From assembly GCF_029626035.1 (NCBI RefSeq), contig NZ_JARUBE010000003.1, forward strand, positions 6,634,001-6,698,000: 64,000 nucleotides of DNA. Direction: 5' to 3'. Made by a program: the position numbers and the translations under genes. Of the stretch, positions 45,517-53,157 are shown one piece after another (positions within the stretch are counted from its first letter, which is position 1; each line of letters opens with the position of its first letter). Below the pieces are notes generated by a model that saw only the letters and a program-made list of their open reading frames with translations, was not told the origin of the DNA and made no database searches. The DNA is from Micromonospora sp. WMMD980. Its GTDB lineage: Bacteria > Actinomycetota > Actinomycetes > Mycobacteriales > Micromonosporaceae.

Positions 45517-46872
45517 TCAGTGCCCGCGGAACCTGTTGATCGCGCTTTCGTGCCGGGACCGCAGCTCGGTGTCCCGGACGCCGAGACCGTCGGTGGGCGC
45601 GAGGCAGCGCACGCCGACCTTGCCCTGGTGCGCGTTGCGGTGCACCTCGTACGCGGCCTGGCCGGTCTGCTCCAGGGGGTAGGTCTTCGACACGGTCGGG
45701 TGCACCTTGCCGAGCGCGACCAGCCGGTTGGCCTGCCACGCCTCGTGATAGTTGGCGAAGTGACTGCCGACGATGCGCTTGAGGTGCATCCAGAGGTAAC
45801 GGTTGTCGTACTGGTGCAGGAAGCCGCTGGTGGAGGCGCAGGTGACGATCGTGCCGCCCTTCTTGGCGACGTAGACGCTGGCCCCGAACGTCTCCCGACC
45901 CGGGTGCTCGAACACGATGTCCGGGTCCTCGCCCCCGGTCAGCTCACGGATCCGCTCGCCGAAGCGGCGCCACTCGTCCTGGTCCTGCGTCTGCTCGTCG
46001 GACCAGAACCGGAAGCCCTCGGCGGTGCGATCGATGACCAGTTCGGCGCCCATCTTCCGGCACAGCTCGGCCTTCTCCGGGGAGGAGACCACGCAGACCG
46101 GGATCGCGCCTCCGTTGAGCGCCATCTGGGTCGCGTAGCCGCCCAGGCCGCCGGAGGCGCCCCAGATCAGCACCACGTCACCCTGCTTCATGTTCGCGCC
46201 GTGGTGCGAGACGAGCTGCCGGTAGGCGGTGGAGTTGACCAGCCCGGGGCTGGCCGCCTCCTCCCAGCTCAGGTGGCGCGGCTTCGGCATCAGCTGGTTG
46301 GCCTTGACCACGCACAGCTCGGCCAGGCCGCCGAAGTTGGTCTCGAAGCCCCAGATCCGCTGCTGCGGGTCGAGCATGGTGTCGTCGTGGCCGGCAGCGT
46401 CCTCCAGCTCGACCGAGAGGCAGTGCGCGACCACCTCGTCGCCGCTCTTCCACCGGGTCACCCCGGGACCGGTCCGCAGCACCACGCCGGCCGCGTCCGA
46501 GCCGACCACGTGGTACGGCAGGTCGTGCCGCCGGGTCAGCTCGGAGAGCCGGCCGTAGCGCTGGAGGAACTTGAACGTGGGCAGCGGTTCGAAGATGCTC
46601 GTCCACACCGTGTTGTAGTTGATCGCGCTGGCCATAACCGCGACCAGCGCCTCGCCCGGCCCCAGCGCGGGGGTGGGCACTTCCTGGACGTGCAGTGCCT
46701 TGCGCGGGTCCTTGTCCCGGGTGGCCATGCCGTCGAACATGCGGGTGTCCTCGGCGCGGACCACCACGCCGCGGTAGCTCTCCGGCACCGGAAGCCCGGC
46801 CAGGCCGGCGAGTTCCCGCTCCGGCTGCGCCGAGCCCTCCGCCGCCATGATCGCTTCAAGGATGTCCTGCAC
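45517..46872 (-). CDS. ccr: Crotonyl-CoA carboxylase/reductase
   Basis: Reductively carboxylates crotonyl-CoA with NADPH and CO2 to (2S)-ethylmalonyl-CoA, which feeds Ecm and supplies extender units for polyketides. The 451-residue product is a zinc-less medium-chain reductase with VMASAINYNTVWTSIFEP, HCLSVELEDAAGHDDTMLDPQQRIWGFETNFGG, the nucleotide motif WGASGGLGGYA and HPGRETFGASVYV, all characteristic of Ccr. GTG 46872 is chosen because GGGAGGT lies upstream and the product then starts QDILEAI, like Streptomyces Ccr; the frame is open to 47109. An operator-like site lies about 130 nt upstream, so the message has a leader of about 100 nt or more. Confidence 0.94.
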   Translation of the reverse strand: MQDILEAIMAAEGSAQPERELAGLAGLPVPESYRGVVVRAEDTRMFDGMATRDKDPRKALHVQEVPTPALGPGEALVAVMASAINYNTVWTSIFEPLPTFKFLQRYGRLSELTRRHDLPYHVVGSDAAGVVLRTGPGVTRWKSGDEVVAHCLSVELEDAAGHDDTMLDPQQRIWGFETNFGGLAELCVVKANQLMPKPRHLSWEEAASPGLVNSTAYRQLVSHHGANMKQGDVVLIWGASGGLGGYATQMALNGGAIPVCVVSSPEKAELCRKMGAELVIDRTAEGFRFWSDEQTQDQDEWRRFGERIRELTGGEDPDIVFEHPGRETFGASVYVAKKGGTIVTCASTSGFLHQYDNRYLWMHLKRIVGSHFANYHEAWQANRLVALGKVHPTVSKTYPLEQTGQAAYEVHRNAHQGKVGVRCLAPTDGLGVRDTELRSRHESAINRFRGH

Positions 46873-47000
46873 GGTGACCTCCCGTTCGTCAGCACCCGCA
46901 CCGGGGGCAGGGGTGCTGCCATCGTCGGCGCCGGCGCGACGGGGAACCATGTCGGCAATCGACACATCCGGCACCGGTCGCGTTCCTGTGGGGGCGGACG

Positions 47001-47019
47001 TTACTGAACGGTAGCTTGG
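47001..47019 (-). promoter_or_regulatory. Type-A operator site upstream of ccr
   Basis: The plus strand reads TTACTGAACGGTAGCTTGG, 17 of 19 bases equal to the site at the ecm promoter. TAACGT on the minus strand within it could be a -10 box. The ccr start codon is 130 nt away. Confidence 0.55.
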
Positions 47020-47114
47020 GCGGGAAGCCCTCTGTGAAAAACTGCATCCGCCGATGCGTGGAGATGCCCATGGGAACGCGGAACCGCGCATGGCCGCACG
47101 TCTTCCCACTTGTT

Positions 47115-47171
47115 AGGAGGGGCCCCTTGTTAACAGACGTCTGTTAACAAGGGGCCCCTCCTTACACCTCA
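47115..47171. repeat. GGGGCCCC palindromic element, copy 4 (48-bp perfect palindrome)
   Basis: Positions 47115-47162 form a perfect 48-bp palindrome centred on AGACGTCT with GGGGCCCC in each arm. Outside it the minus strand continues as GGTGTAAGG next to the TGA stop of the epimerase gene (47169-47171), exactly as in copies 1 and 2. Confidence 0.85.
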
Positions 47172-47633
47172 GGCGGGCTGGACCAGCTCGATCAGTACGC
47201 CGCCGGCGTCCTTCGGGTGCACGAAGTTGACCCGGGAGTCGGAGGTGCCCCGGCGGGGAGCGTCGTAGAGCAGTCGCACGCCGCGCTCGCGCAGCGCCGC
47301 GCAGGCCGCGTCGATGTCCGTCACCGTGTAGGCGACCTGCTGGATGCCCGGACCGCGCTTGTCCAGGAACTTGCCGATCGTGGTGTCCGGCGAGAGCGGG
47401 GCCAGCAACTGCACCATGCCGCCGGAGGCGTCCGGCCCGACCGCCAGCATCGCCTCGCGTACGCCCTGCTCGTCGTTCGTCTCGGTGTGCACGCAGCGCA
47501 TGCCGAAGGTGCGCTGGTAGAAGTCGATCGCGGCGTCCAGGTCCGCGACCGCGATCCCGACGTGGTCGATGCGGCGCAGGCCGATGTCTGTGACAAACTC
47601 GGCAGCGGGCTCGACGGAGGAGTTCTCAGCCAT
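47169..47633 (-). CDS. mce: Methylmalonyl-CoA epimerase
   Basis: Interconverts the (2R) and (2S) forms of methylmalonyl-CoA, and epimerases of this type also act on ethylmalonyl-CoA. The 154-residue VOC protein has GLRRIDHVGIAVADLDAAIDFY (metal His about 24), ending with GGVLIELVQP (terminal Glu ligand) and IQQVAYTVTDI in the second module. It is divergent from acetyl-CoA acetyltransferase across a 62-nt gap that holds one dyad operator. ATG 47633 is chosen over the longer open frame because the extra residues are not conserved. Confidence 0.87.
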   Translation of the reverse strand: MAENSSVEPAAEFVTDIGLRRIDHVGIAVADLDAAIDFYQRTFGMRCVHTETNDEQGVREAMLAVGPDASGGMVQLLAPLSPDTTIGKFLDKRGPGIQQVAYTVTDIDAACAALRERGVRLLYDAPRRGTSDSRVNFVHPKDAGGVLIELVQPA

Positions 47634-47645
47634 GGCGCTAGTCTG

Positions 47646-47663
47646 ACCGAACAATCGTTAAGG
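47646..47663. promoter_or_regulatory. Type-B dyad site in the divergent mce / acat promoter region
   Basis: ACCGAACAATCGTTAAGG matches 15 of 18 positions of CCTGAACGATCGTTAAGG. Lying midway between two divergent acyl-CoA genes, it could control both. Confidence 0.55.
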
Positions 47664-47695
47664 CGTACAGGTCGGCACCCCCCTCGGAGGCAGGC

Positions 47696-48895
47696 ATGGC
47701 TTCGGTGATCGTCAGCGGCGCGCGGACCCCGATGGGCCGCCTGCTGGGCAACCTCAAGGACCTCCCGGCGACCAGGCTCGGCGGCATCGCGATCAAGGCG
47801 GCGCTGGAGCGCGCCGGCGTGGCACCGGACCAGGTGCAATACGTGATCATGGGGCAGGTGCTCCAGGCCGGCGCCGGCCAGATCCCGGCCCGCCAGGCGG
47901 CCGTGGAGGCCGGCATCCCGATGTCCACCCCGGCGCTGACCATCAACAAGGTCTGCCTTTCCGGCCTGGACGCGATCGCGCTGGCCGACCAGCTCATCCG
48001 CGCCGGCGAGTTCGACATCGTGGTGGCCGGCGGCATGGAGTCGATGACCAAAGCCCCGCACCTGCTGCTCGGGCAGCGCTCCGGCTACAAGTACGGCGAC
48101 GTGACGATCAAGGACCACTTGGCCCTCGACGGGCTCACCGACGCCTGGGACTGCTGCTCTATGGGCGAGTCCACCGAGCGGCACGGCGCGCGGCACGGCA
48201 TCACCCGCGAGGAGCAGGACACCTTCGCGGCCGCCAGCCACCAGCGTGCCGCCGCCGCCCAGAAGAACGGCCACTTCGCCGAGGAGATCACCCCGGTGAT
48301 CATTCCGCAGCGCAAGGGCGACCCGCTGGTGGTCAGCGAGGACGAGGGCATCCGGCCGGACACCACCGCCGAGTCGCTGGGCCGGCTGCGCCCCGCCTTC
48401 GCCAAGGACGGCACCATCACCGCCGGCAGCTCCTCGCCGATCTCCGACGGCGCCGCCGCGGTGGTCGTGATGAGCAAGGCCAAGGCGACCGAGCTGGGGC
48501 TCACCTGGCTGGCCGAGATCGGCGCGCACGGCAACGTGGCCGGGCCGGACAATTCCCTGCACTCGCAGCCGTCGAACGCCATCAACCACGCCCTGAAGAA
48601 GGGCGGCCTGGGCATCGACGACCTCGACCTCATCGAGATCAACGAGGCGTTCGCCGCGGTCGGCATCCAGTCCTCCCGTGACCTCGGGATCAGCGCGGAC
48701 AAGGTCAACGTCAACGGCGGCGCGATCGCGCTCGGCCACCCGATCGGCATGTCCGGCGCCCGGCTGGTGCTCACGCTCGCGCTGGAGCTGAAGCGGCGGG
48801 GCGGCGGCACCGGGGCGGCGGCGCTCTGCGGCGGCGGCGGTCAGGGCGACGCGCTGATCATCCACGTGCCGACGGGCGGCGAGTCGCGCGCGTGA
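47696..48895 (+). CDS. Acetyl-CoA acetyltransferase (thiolase)
   Basis: Condenses two acetyl-CoA to acetoacetyl-CoA or cleaves it. The 399-residue product has the acyl-enzyme Cys in TINKVCLSG (about residue 88), [19 protein letters not shown] with the catalytic His (about 351), and the second catalytic Cys in [12 protein letters not shown] (about 381). ATG 47696 follows CTCGGAGGC. The GTG of meaB overlaps its stop, so thiolase and the mutase chaperone are translated together. It supplies the entry step for the dehydrogenases and Ccr. Confidence 0.93.
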   Translation: MASVIVSGARTPMGRLLGNLKDLPATRLGGIAIKAALERAGVAPDQVQYVIMGQVLQAGAGQIPARQAAVEAGIPMSTPALTINKVCLSGLDAIALADQLIRAGEFDIVVAGGMESMTKAPHLLLGQRSGYKYGDVTIKDHLALDGLTDAWDCCSMGESTERHGARHGITREEQDTFAAASHQRAAAAQKNGHFAEEITPVIIPQRKGDPLVVSEDEGIRPDTTAESLGRLRPAFAKDGTITAGSSSPISDGAAAVVVMSKAKATELGLTWLAEIGAHGNVAGPDNSLHSQPSNAINHALKKGGLGIDDLDLIEINEAFAAVGIQSSRDLGISADKVNVNGGAIALGHPIGMSGARLVLTLALELKRRGGGTGAAALCGGGGQGDALIIHVPTGGESRA

Positions 48896-49884
48896 GTGAC
48901 GTGACCATCCCGGGCGCCGGCCCGGTGCGCCGCAGCCGGGACGTACCCCTGCTGGTCGAGCGGGCCCGCGCGGGTGACCCCCGCGCGGTGGCCCGGCTGA
49001 TCACCCTGGTCGAGTCCGGCGACGAGGTGCTGCCGCAGGTCGCGGCCGCGCTGGCGCCCTACGCCGGGCACGCCCAGGTGGTGGGCCTGACCGGTTCGCC
49101 GGGCGTGGGCAAGTCGACCACCACGAACGAGCTGGTACGCGCGCTGCGGGCGCGCGGTCACCGGGTCGGCGTGCTGGCCATCGACCCGTCCAGCCCGTTC
49201 ACCGGCGGGGCGATCCTCGGCGACCGGGTCCGGATGCAGGACCACGCCACCGACCCCGGTGTCTACATCCGCTCCATGTCCAGCCGGGGCCACCTCGGCG
49301 GGCTCTCCGCCGCGACGCCCCAGGCGGTCCGCGTGCTGGAGGGCGCCGGGTGCGACGTGGTGCTGGTCGAGACCGTCGGGGTCGGGCAGGCCGAGGTGGA
49401 GGTGGCCTCGCTGGCCGACACCACGCTGGTGCTGCTCGCCCCGGGCATGGGCGACGCGATCCAGGCGGTCAAGGCCGGCATCCTGGAGATCGCGGACGTC
49501 TTCGTGGTCAACAAGGCCGACCGGGACGGCGTCGACGCCACCGTGCGCGACATCCAGGGCATGATCGCGCTCGGTGAGCGCGGGCCGGGGGAGTGGCGGC
49601 CGCAGGTGGTGCGCGCGATCGCCGCCCGGGCCGAGGGCATCGACGACATCGCGGCCGCGATCGACAAGCACCGCGACTGGCTGGAGCGGCACGACGAGCT
49701 GCGCCGCCGCCGGGAGGCGCGGGCCGCCGCCGAGATCGAGGCCATCGCGCTCGGCGCGCTCCGCGCCAAGATCGGTTCGCTGCGCGACGGTACGCAACTC
49801 CCGTCGCTCGCCGCGAAGGTGGCCGAAGGCACCCTTGATCCGTACGCCGCGGCGGACGAGTTGCTGACCCAGCTCGGCACCTGA
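48892..49884 (+). CDS. meaB: Methylmalonyl-CoA mutase-associated GTPase MeaB
   Basis: A G3E-family GTPase that protects B12 acyl-CoA mutases and gates cofactor delivery. The 330-residue product has the P-loop [17 protein letters not shown] (about 64-80), [18 protein letters not shown] with switch residues, [12 protein letters not shown] and the specificity motif NKAD, plus the C-terminal dimerisation arm. It overlaps the thiolase gene by 4 nt. The likely clients in this window are the isobutyryl-CoA mutase large subunit (51.3 kb) and Ecm (28.0 kb). Confidence 0.93.
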   Translation: MSDVTIPGAGPVRRSRDVPLLVERARAGDPRAVARLITLVESGDEVLPQVAAALAPYAGHAQVVGLTGSPGVGKSTTTNELVRALRARGHRVGVLAIDPSSPFTGGAILGDRVRMQDHATDPGVYIRSMSSRGHLGGLSAATPQAVRVLEGAGCDVVLVETVGVGQAEVEVASLADTTLVLLAPGMGDAIQAVKAGILEIADVFVVNKADRDGVDATVRDIQGMIALGERGPGEWRPQVVRAIAARAEGIDDIAAAIDKHRDWLERHDELRRRREARAAAEIEAIALGALRAKIGSLRDGTQLPSLAAKVAEGTLDPYAAADELLTQLGT

Positions 49885-49933
49885 ACCGCTACGCTCCCGG
49901 GGTCTGGTTGGGCGAGGGGGATGGGGAGCAGGC

Positions 49934-50347
49934 GTGGAGCACGAGGCTACGCAGGAGCTGTCGATGACGCCGGACGCCACCGCGGGCGGGACGACGCACG
50001 TCGCCGACGAGGTGGTGGAGAAGATCGCGGTGGCCGCCGCGAAGTCGGTCCCCGGCGTGGCCGAGCTGGGCGGTGACGTGGCCCGCTTCTTCAACGCCGT
50101 GTTCGACCGGGTCGGTCTGGACCAGCTCGGCGACGCCCGGCGGGGCTGCTCGGCGCACGTCACTGACGGTGCGGCGGTGGTCAACCTGGTCATCGTGATC
50201 GACGGTGGTCACCCGGTGCCCCAGGTCACCGACGCGGTGCGGGCCGCGGTCACGTCCGCGGTCGAGGCGTACGGGCTGCGCGTCGACGAGATCAACATCC
50301 GGGTGGACGACGTCGCCATCGGTGACCCGGGCGCATCAGTGCGCTGA
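49934..50347 (+). CDS. Asp23/Gls24 family envelope stress protein
   Basis: The 137-residue protein has the Asp23 (DUF322) pattern: VADEVVEKIAVAAAKSVPGVAEL (about 23-45), then VVNLVIVIDGGHPVPQVTDAVRAAVTSAVEAYGLRVDEINIRVDDV. In Gram-positive bacteria these proteins are small, abundant and linked to the cell envelope and alkaline stress. No membrane anchor is visible. GTG 49934 follows GGGGAGC; ATG 49964 is an alternative. It is followed by almost 1 kb without a clear gene. Confidence 0.85.
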   Translation: MEHEATQELSMTPDATAGGTTHVADEVVEKIAVAAAKSVPGVAELGGDVARFFNAVFDRVGLDQLGDARRGCSAHVTDGAAVVNLVIVIDGGHPVPQVTDAVRAAVTSAVEAYGLRVDEINIRVDDVAIGDPGASVR

Positions 50348-50426
50348 CCCGCAAATGGGTTCACGCCGCCTGCAAACTTGATGGCAAATGTGGGTCGCCC
50401 GGCCCAGCCCCACGATGATCAACGCC

Positions 50427-50481
50427 ATCACGCCGAAGTGGCGGTATCGCGCCGACCTTGATACCGCCACGTCGGCGTCAT
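50427..50481. terminator. 22-bp inverted repeat downstream of the Asp23-family gene
   Basis: ATCACGCCGAAGTGGCGGTA(TC) at 50427-50448 pairs with 50460-50481 at 20 of 22 positions, loop 11 nt. It lies 80 nt after the stop and may terminate transcription, or it may be a relic of a mobile element. Confidence 0.5.
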
Positions 50482-50600
50482 GCCGGGCGGGTGCCCGTCG
50501 GAAGCCACCACGTCGGCAAACCGGCGTCGCCGGTGGCGTTCCGATCGCGTCACCCGGGTACGTGCCGCACGGATACCAGTCGGATCGGCCCGTCTTGAGG

Positions 50601-50894
50601 GGTGGGTGGAACGGCATGGACGTCAAACGGGCGCGCATACGTCCATGACGTTCCAGCCACCCGGCCTGAGCGTCACGAGTGGAACGGCATGGACGTCAAA
50701 CGCCCGGTCCGTCGCCGCCATCGGTGCCGCCCCGCCCTGACGAGCCGGAATCCTGGCATCCGACCGCCGGCGCGGGCCGCTCATCTCTCACGCTGGCGAC
50801 TCAGGTCGGCGGGGGAGCGCACCTCGCCCCGGCGTCGGCGGAGGGGGTGACCTGAGCGCGTACGCCCTGGCGGACTGCCGGACCGGTTCAGGTG
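50601..50894. repeat. Dispersed long repeat, copy A
   Basis: It starts with an imperfect inverted repeat whose arm begins GGTGGGTGGAACGGCATGG (50601-50624 with about 50639-50662). A direct copy of the arm follows (50681-50703). A block at about 50806-50894 contains CTCGCCCCGGCGTCGGCGG and CTGGCGGACTGCCGGACCGG. Both parts recur in the same order at 55.3-55.5 kb. Confidence 0.75.
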
Positions 50895-51199
50895 TGCTGG
50901 GGGCGGGTCAACTGCCGGTCGGCATCCGGGCGATCACCGAACTGCCGGCCGCGAGCTCGACCTGCCGCCGCTGAGGCGTCTCCCGAACACGGGTGTCGAA
51001 GGGCCTGCTGGTGGTGACCGGTCCTTCCGATCGCAGCATCGAGATCGCCCGCGACGTTCGCGCCGGCCGGGAACGCGCCCGACTCGATCTGCTCTCGAAG
51101 CAGTTCGGCTGGCTGCACATAGACCGGTCGGGGGTGCTCGCCCCGGCCGACCCCGGAGGGGCGACCGTGTCGGCCGAGGACGCGCAGGGCGTACGCCAT
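50888..51199 (-). pseudogene. Possible remnant of a GntR-type regulator
   Basis: The minus-strand frame contains VQPAELLREQIESGAFPAGA, close to the start of GntR winged-helix domains. Further on, QALRHPCSG..AAAGRARGRQF lies where such proteins have RALrxLxxxGLixxGrGxGtFV. Key helix residues are lost and no effector domain follows, so it would be an old relic. The match is by eye and weak. Confidence 0.3.
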
Positions 51200-51261
51200 C
51201 GGTTCTTCTGCGACCTGGAGATGGTCGGCGGCCGGCGCGGGTTACCGGCCGGTACGCCTGT

Positions 51262-51294
51262 CCTTAGCGATCGTTCAGGTGCGCGTTCTACACT
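51262..51294 (+). promoter_or_regulatory. icmA promoter with the best type-B dyad
   Basis: CCTTAGCGATCGTTCAGG (51262-51279) is an 18-bp near-perfect dyad. TACACT (51289-51294) is the probable -10 box, giving a roughly 30-nt leader with the ribosome-binding site GAGGAGGAG before ATG 51332. Confidence 0.6.
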
Positions 51295-51331
51295 CGGTCT
51301 TCTGACGAGGACTCGAGGAGGAGCTCCGCGC

Positions 51332-53020
51332 ATGGACGCTGACGAGATCGCCGCAGGCCGGGCCCGCTGGCAGGCCCGCTACGACGCCGCCCGCAAGCGC
51401 GACGCGGACTTCACCACGCTCTCCGGCCTGCCGGTCGACCCGGTGTACGGCCCGCCGGAGGGGACCGCCTACCCGGGCTTCGAGCGGATCGGCTGGCCCG
51501 GCGAGTTCCCGTACACCCGGGGTCTGCACCCGACCGGCTACCGCGGGCGGGCCTGGACCATCCGGCAGTTCGCCGGCTTCGGCAACGCCCGGCAGACCAA
51601 CGAGCGCTACAAGATGATCCTCGGCGCCGGTGGCGGCGGGCTCTCGGTCGCCTTCGACATGCCGACGCTGATGGGTCGCGACTCGGACGACCCGCAGTCG
51701 CTCGGCGAGGTCGGCCACTGCGGCGTCGCCGTCGACTCGGCCGCCGACATGGAGGTGCTCTTCGACGGCATCGACCTGGCGGGCGTCACCACCTCGATGA
51801 CCATCTCCGGCCCGGCCGTGCCGGTGTTCTGCATGTACCTGGTCGCCGCCGAGCGGCAGGGCGCCGATCTGTCCACGCTGGACGGCACGCTCCAGACGGA
51901 CATCTTCAAGGAGTACATCGCGCAGAAGGAGTGGCTGTTCGACCCCGAGCCGCACCTGCGCCTGATCGGCGACCTGATGGAATACTGTGCCGCCGAGATC
52001 CCGCGCTACAAGCCGCTCTCGGTCTCCGGCTACCACATCCGCGAGGCCGGCTCGACCGCCGCGCAGGAGTTGGCGTACACCCTGGCCGACGGCTTCGGCT
52101 ATGTCGAGCTGGGTCTGTCGCGCGGGCTGGACGTCAACGTGTTCGCCCCCGGGCTGAGCTTCTTCTTCGACTCCCACCTCGACTTCTTCGAGGAGATCGC
52201 CAAGTTCCGCGCCGCCCGCCGGATCTGGGCCCGCTGGCTGCGCGACGTCTACGGCGCCACCAGCGAGAAGGCGCAGTGGCTGCGGTTCCACACGCAGACC
52301 GCCGGGGTGTCGCTGACCGCCCAGCAGCCGGTCAACAACGTGGTGCGCACCGCGGTCGAGGCGCTCGCCGCGGTGCTCGGCGGCACCAACTCGCTGCACA
52401 CCAACGCGCTCGACGAGACGCTCGCGCTGCCCACCGACGAGTCCGCCGAGATCGCCCTGCGTACCCAGCAGGTGCTGATGGAGGAGACCGGGGTGACGAA
52501 CGTGGCCGACCCGCTCGGCGGCGCCTGGTACGTCGAGGCGCTCACCGACCGGATCGAGGCCGAGGCCGAGGAGATCTTCGCCCGCATCCGGCAGCTCGGC
52601 GGCGAGGGCCCGCACCAGATCGGCCCGATGACCTCGGGCATCCTGCGCGGCATCGAGGACGGCTGGTTCACCGGGCACATCGCCGAGTCGGCGTTCGTCT
52701 ACCAGCAGGCGCTGGAGAAGGGCGACAAGAAGATCGTCGGCGTCAACTGCCACACCGGCACGGTCGCCAAGGAGTTGGAGATCCTGCGCATCTCGCACGA
52801 GGTGGAGCTGGAGCAGCGCCGGGTGCTGGCCGAGCGCAAGTCGGTCCGCGACGACGCCGCGGTCACCGCCGCCGTACGTCGGATGGTGGAGGTCAGCCGG
52901 ACCGGGGAGAACATGATCCCGGCGATGCTGGACGCGGTCCGCGCCGAGGCCACCCTGGGCGAGATCTGCGACGCGCTGCGCGCCGAGTGGGGCGTCTACC
53001 GCGAGCCCGCCCGCTTCTAG
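51332..53020 (+). CDS. icmA: Isobutyryl-CoA mutase large subunit
   Basis: The substrate-binding subunit of the B12 enzyme that interconverts isobutyryl-CoA and n-butyryl-CoA. The 562-residue protein is the mutase barrel only and lacks a B12 domain, so it needs a separate small subunit (IcmB) not seen here. The active-site signature supports the assignment. [10 protein letters not shown] has Phe where methylmalonyl-CoA mutase has Tyr, and EYIAQKEW has Gln where it has Arg. SGYHIREAG holds the conserved His. It begins [20 protein letters not shown], like known Streptomyces IcmA proteins. ATG 51332 follows GAGGAGGAG. The TAG stop is joined to a 58-bp perfect palindrome. Confidence 0.9.
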   Translation: MDADEIAAGRARWQARYDAARKRDADFTTLSGLPVDPVYGPPEGTAYPGFERIGWPGEFPYTRGLHPTGYRGRAWTIRQFAGFGNARQTNERYKMILGAGGGGLSVAFDMPTLMGRDSDDPQSLGEVGHCGVAVDSAADMEVLFDGIDLAGVTTSMTISGPAVPVFCMYLVAAERQGADLSTLDGTLQTDIFKEYIAQKEWLFDPEPHLRLIGDLMEYCAAEIPRYKPLSVSGYHIREAGSTAAQELAYTLADGFGYVELGLSRGLDVNVFAPGLSFFFDSHLDFFEEIAKFRAARRIWARWLRDVYGATSEKAQWLRFHTQTAGVSLTAQQPVNNVVRTAVEALAAVLGGTNSLHTNALDETLALPTDESAEIALRTQQVLMEETGVTNVADPLGGAWYVEALTDRIEAEAEEIFARIRQLGGEGPHQIGPMTSGILRGIEDGWFTGHIAESAFVYQQALEKGDKKIVGVNCHTGTVAKELEILRISHEVELEQRRVLAERKSVRDDAAVTAAVRRMVEVSRTGENMIPAMLDAVRAEATLGEICDALRAEWGVYREPARF

Positions 53021-53077
53021 TGCAAGGAGGGGCCCCTTCTTAACAGACGTCTGTTAAGAAGGGGCCCCTCCTTGCAC
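53020..53077. repeat. GGGGCCCC element, copy 5: 58-bp perfect palindrome
   Basis: Every base from 53020 to 53077 pairs symmetrically around AGACGTCT. It starts with the G of the icmA TAG stop and has the same core and centre as copy 4. It could extrude as a cruciform or act as a terminator. Confidence 0.9.
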
Positions 53078-53157
53078 CTCTGAGCAGGGGTGAGAGTCGC
53101 AACGTCGCCGTTGCGGCTGAGCGGAGTTCGGCGCGGCACGTGCGAGACTAGACAACC

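Larger units (their letters stand above)
50348..51331. other. Gene-poor stretch with repeats and a gene remnant
   Basis: About 980 bp without a convincing intact gene. It contains a 22-bp inverted repeat (50427-50481), a long repeat shared with 55.3 kb (50601-50894), a GntR-like remnant on the minus strand (50888-51199) and the promoter region of the mutase gene (51262-51331). Open frames that run through it have no conserved features. Confidence 0.6.

Noticed and set aside
41531..45682. Two long plus-strand frames opposite the coiled-coil genes
   Set aside because: They are Ser/Cys/Leu-rich mirror images of the repetitive coiled-coil coding sequence and have no start signals.
47321..48865. 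Long minus-strand frame across thiolase
   Set aside because: Antisense shadow; thiolase motifs are all on the plus strand.
50993..51331. N-terminal extension of the icmA frame
   Set aside because: The mutase starts at ATG 51332 after GAGGAGGAG, matching known family N-termini. The extension crosses the promoter and the dyad site.
50908..51333. Minus-strand open frame of 141 codons
   Set aside because: Ser/Arg/Pro-rich without family features and overlapping the icmA promoter; no ribosome-binding site.
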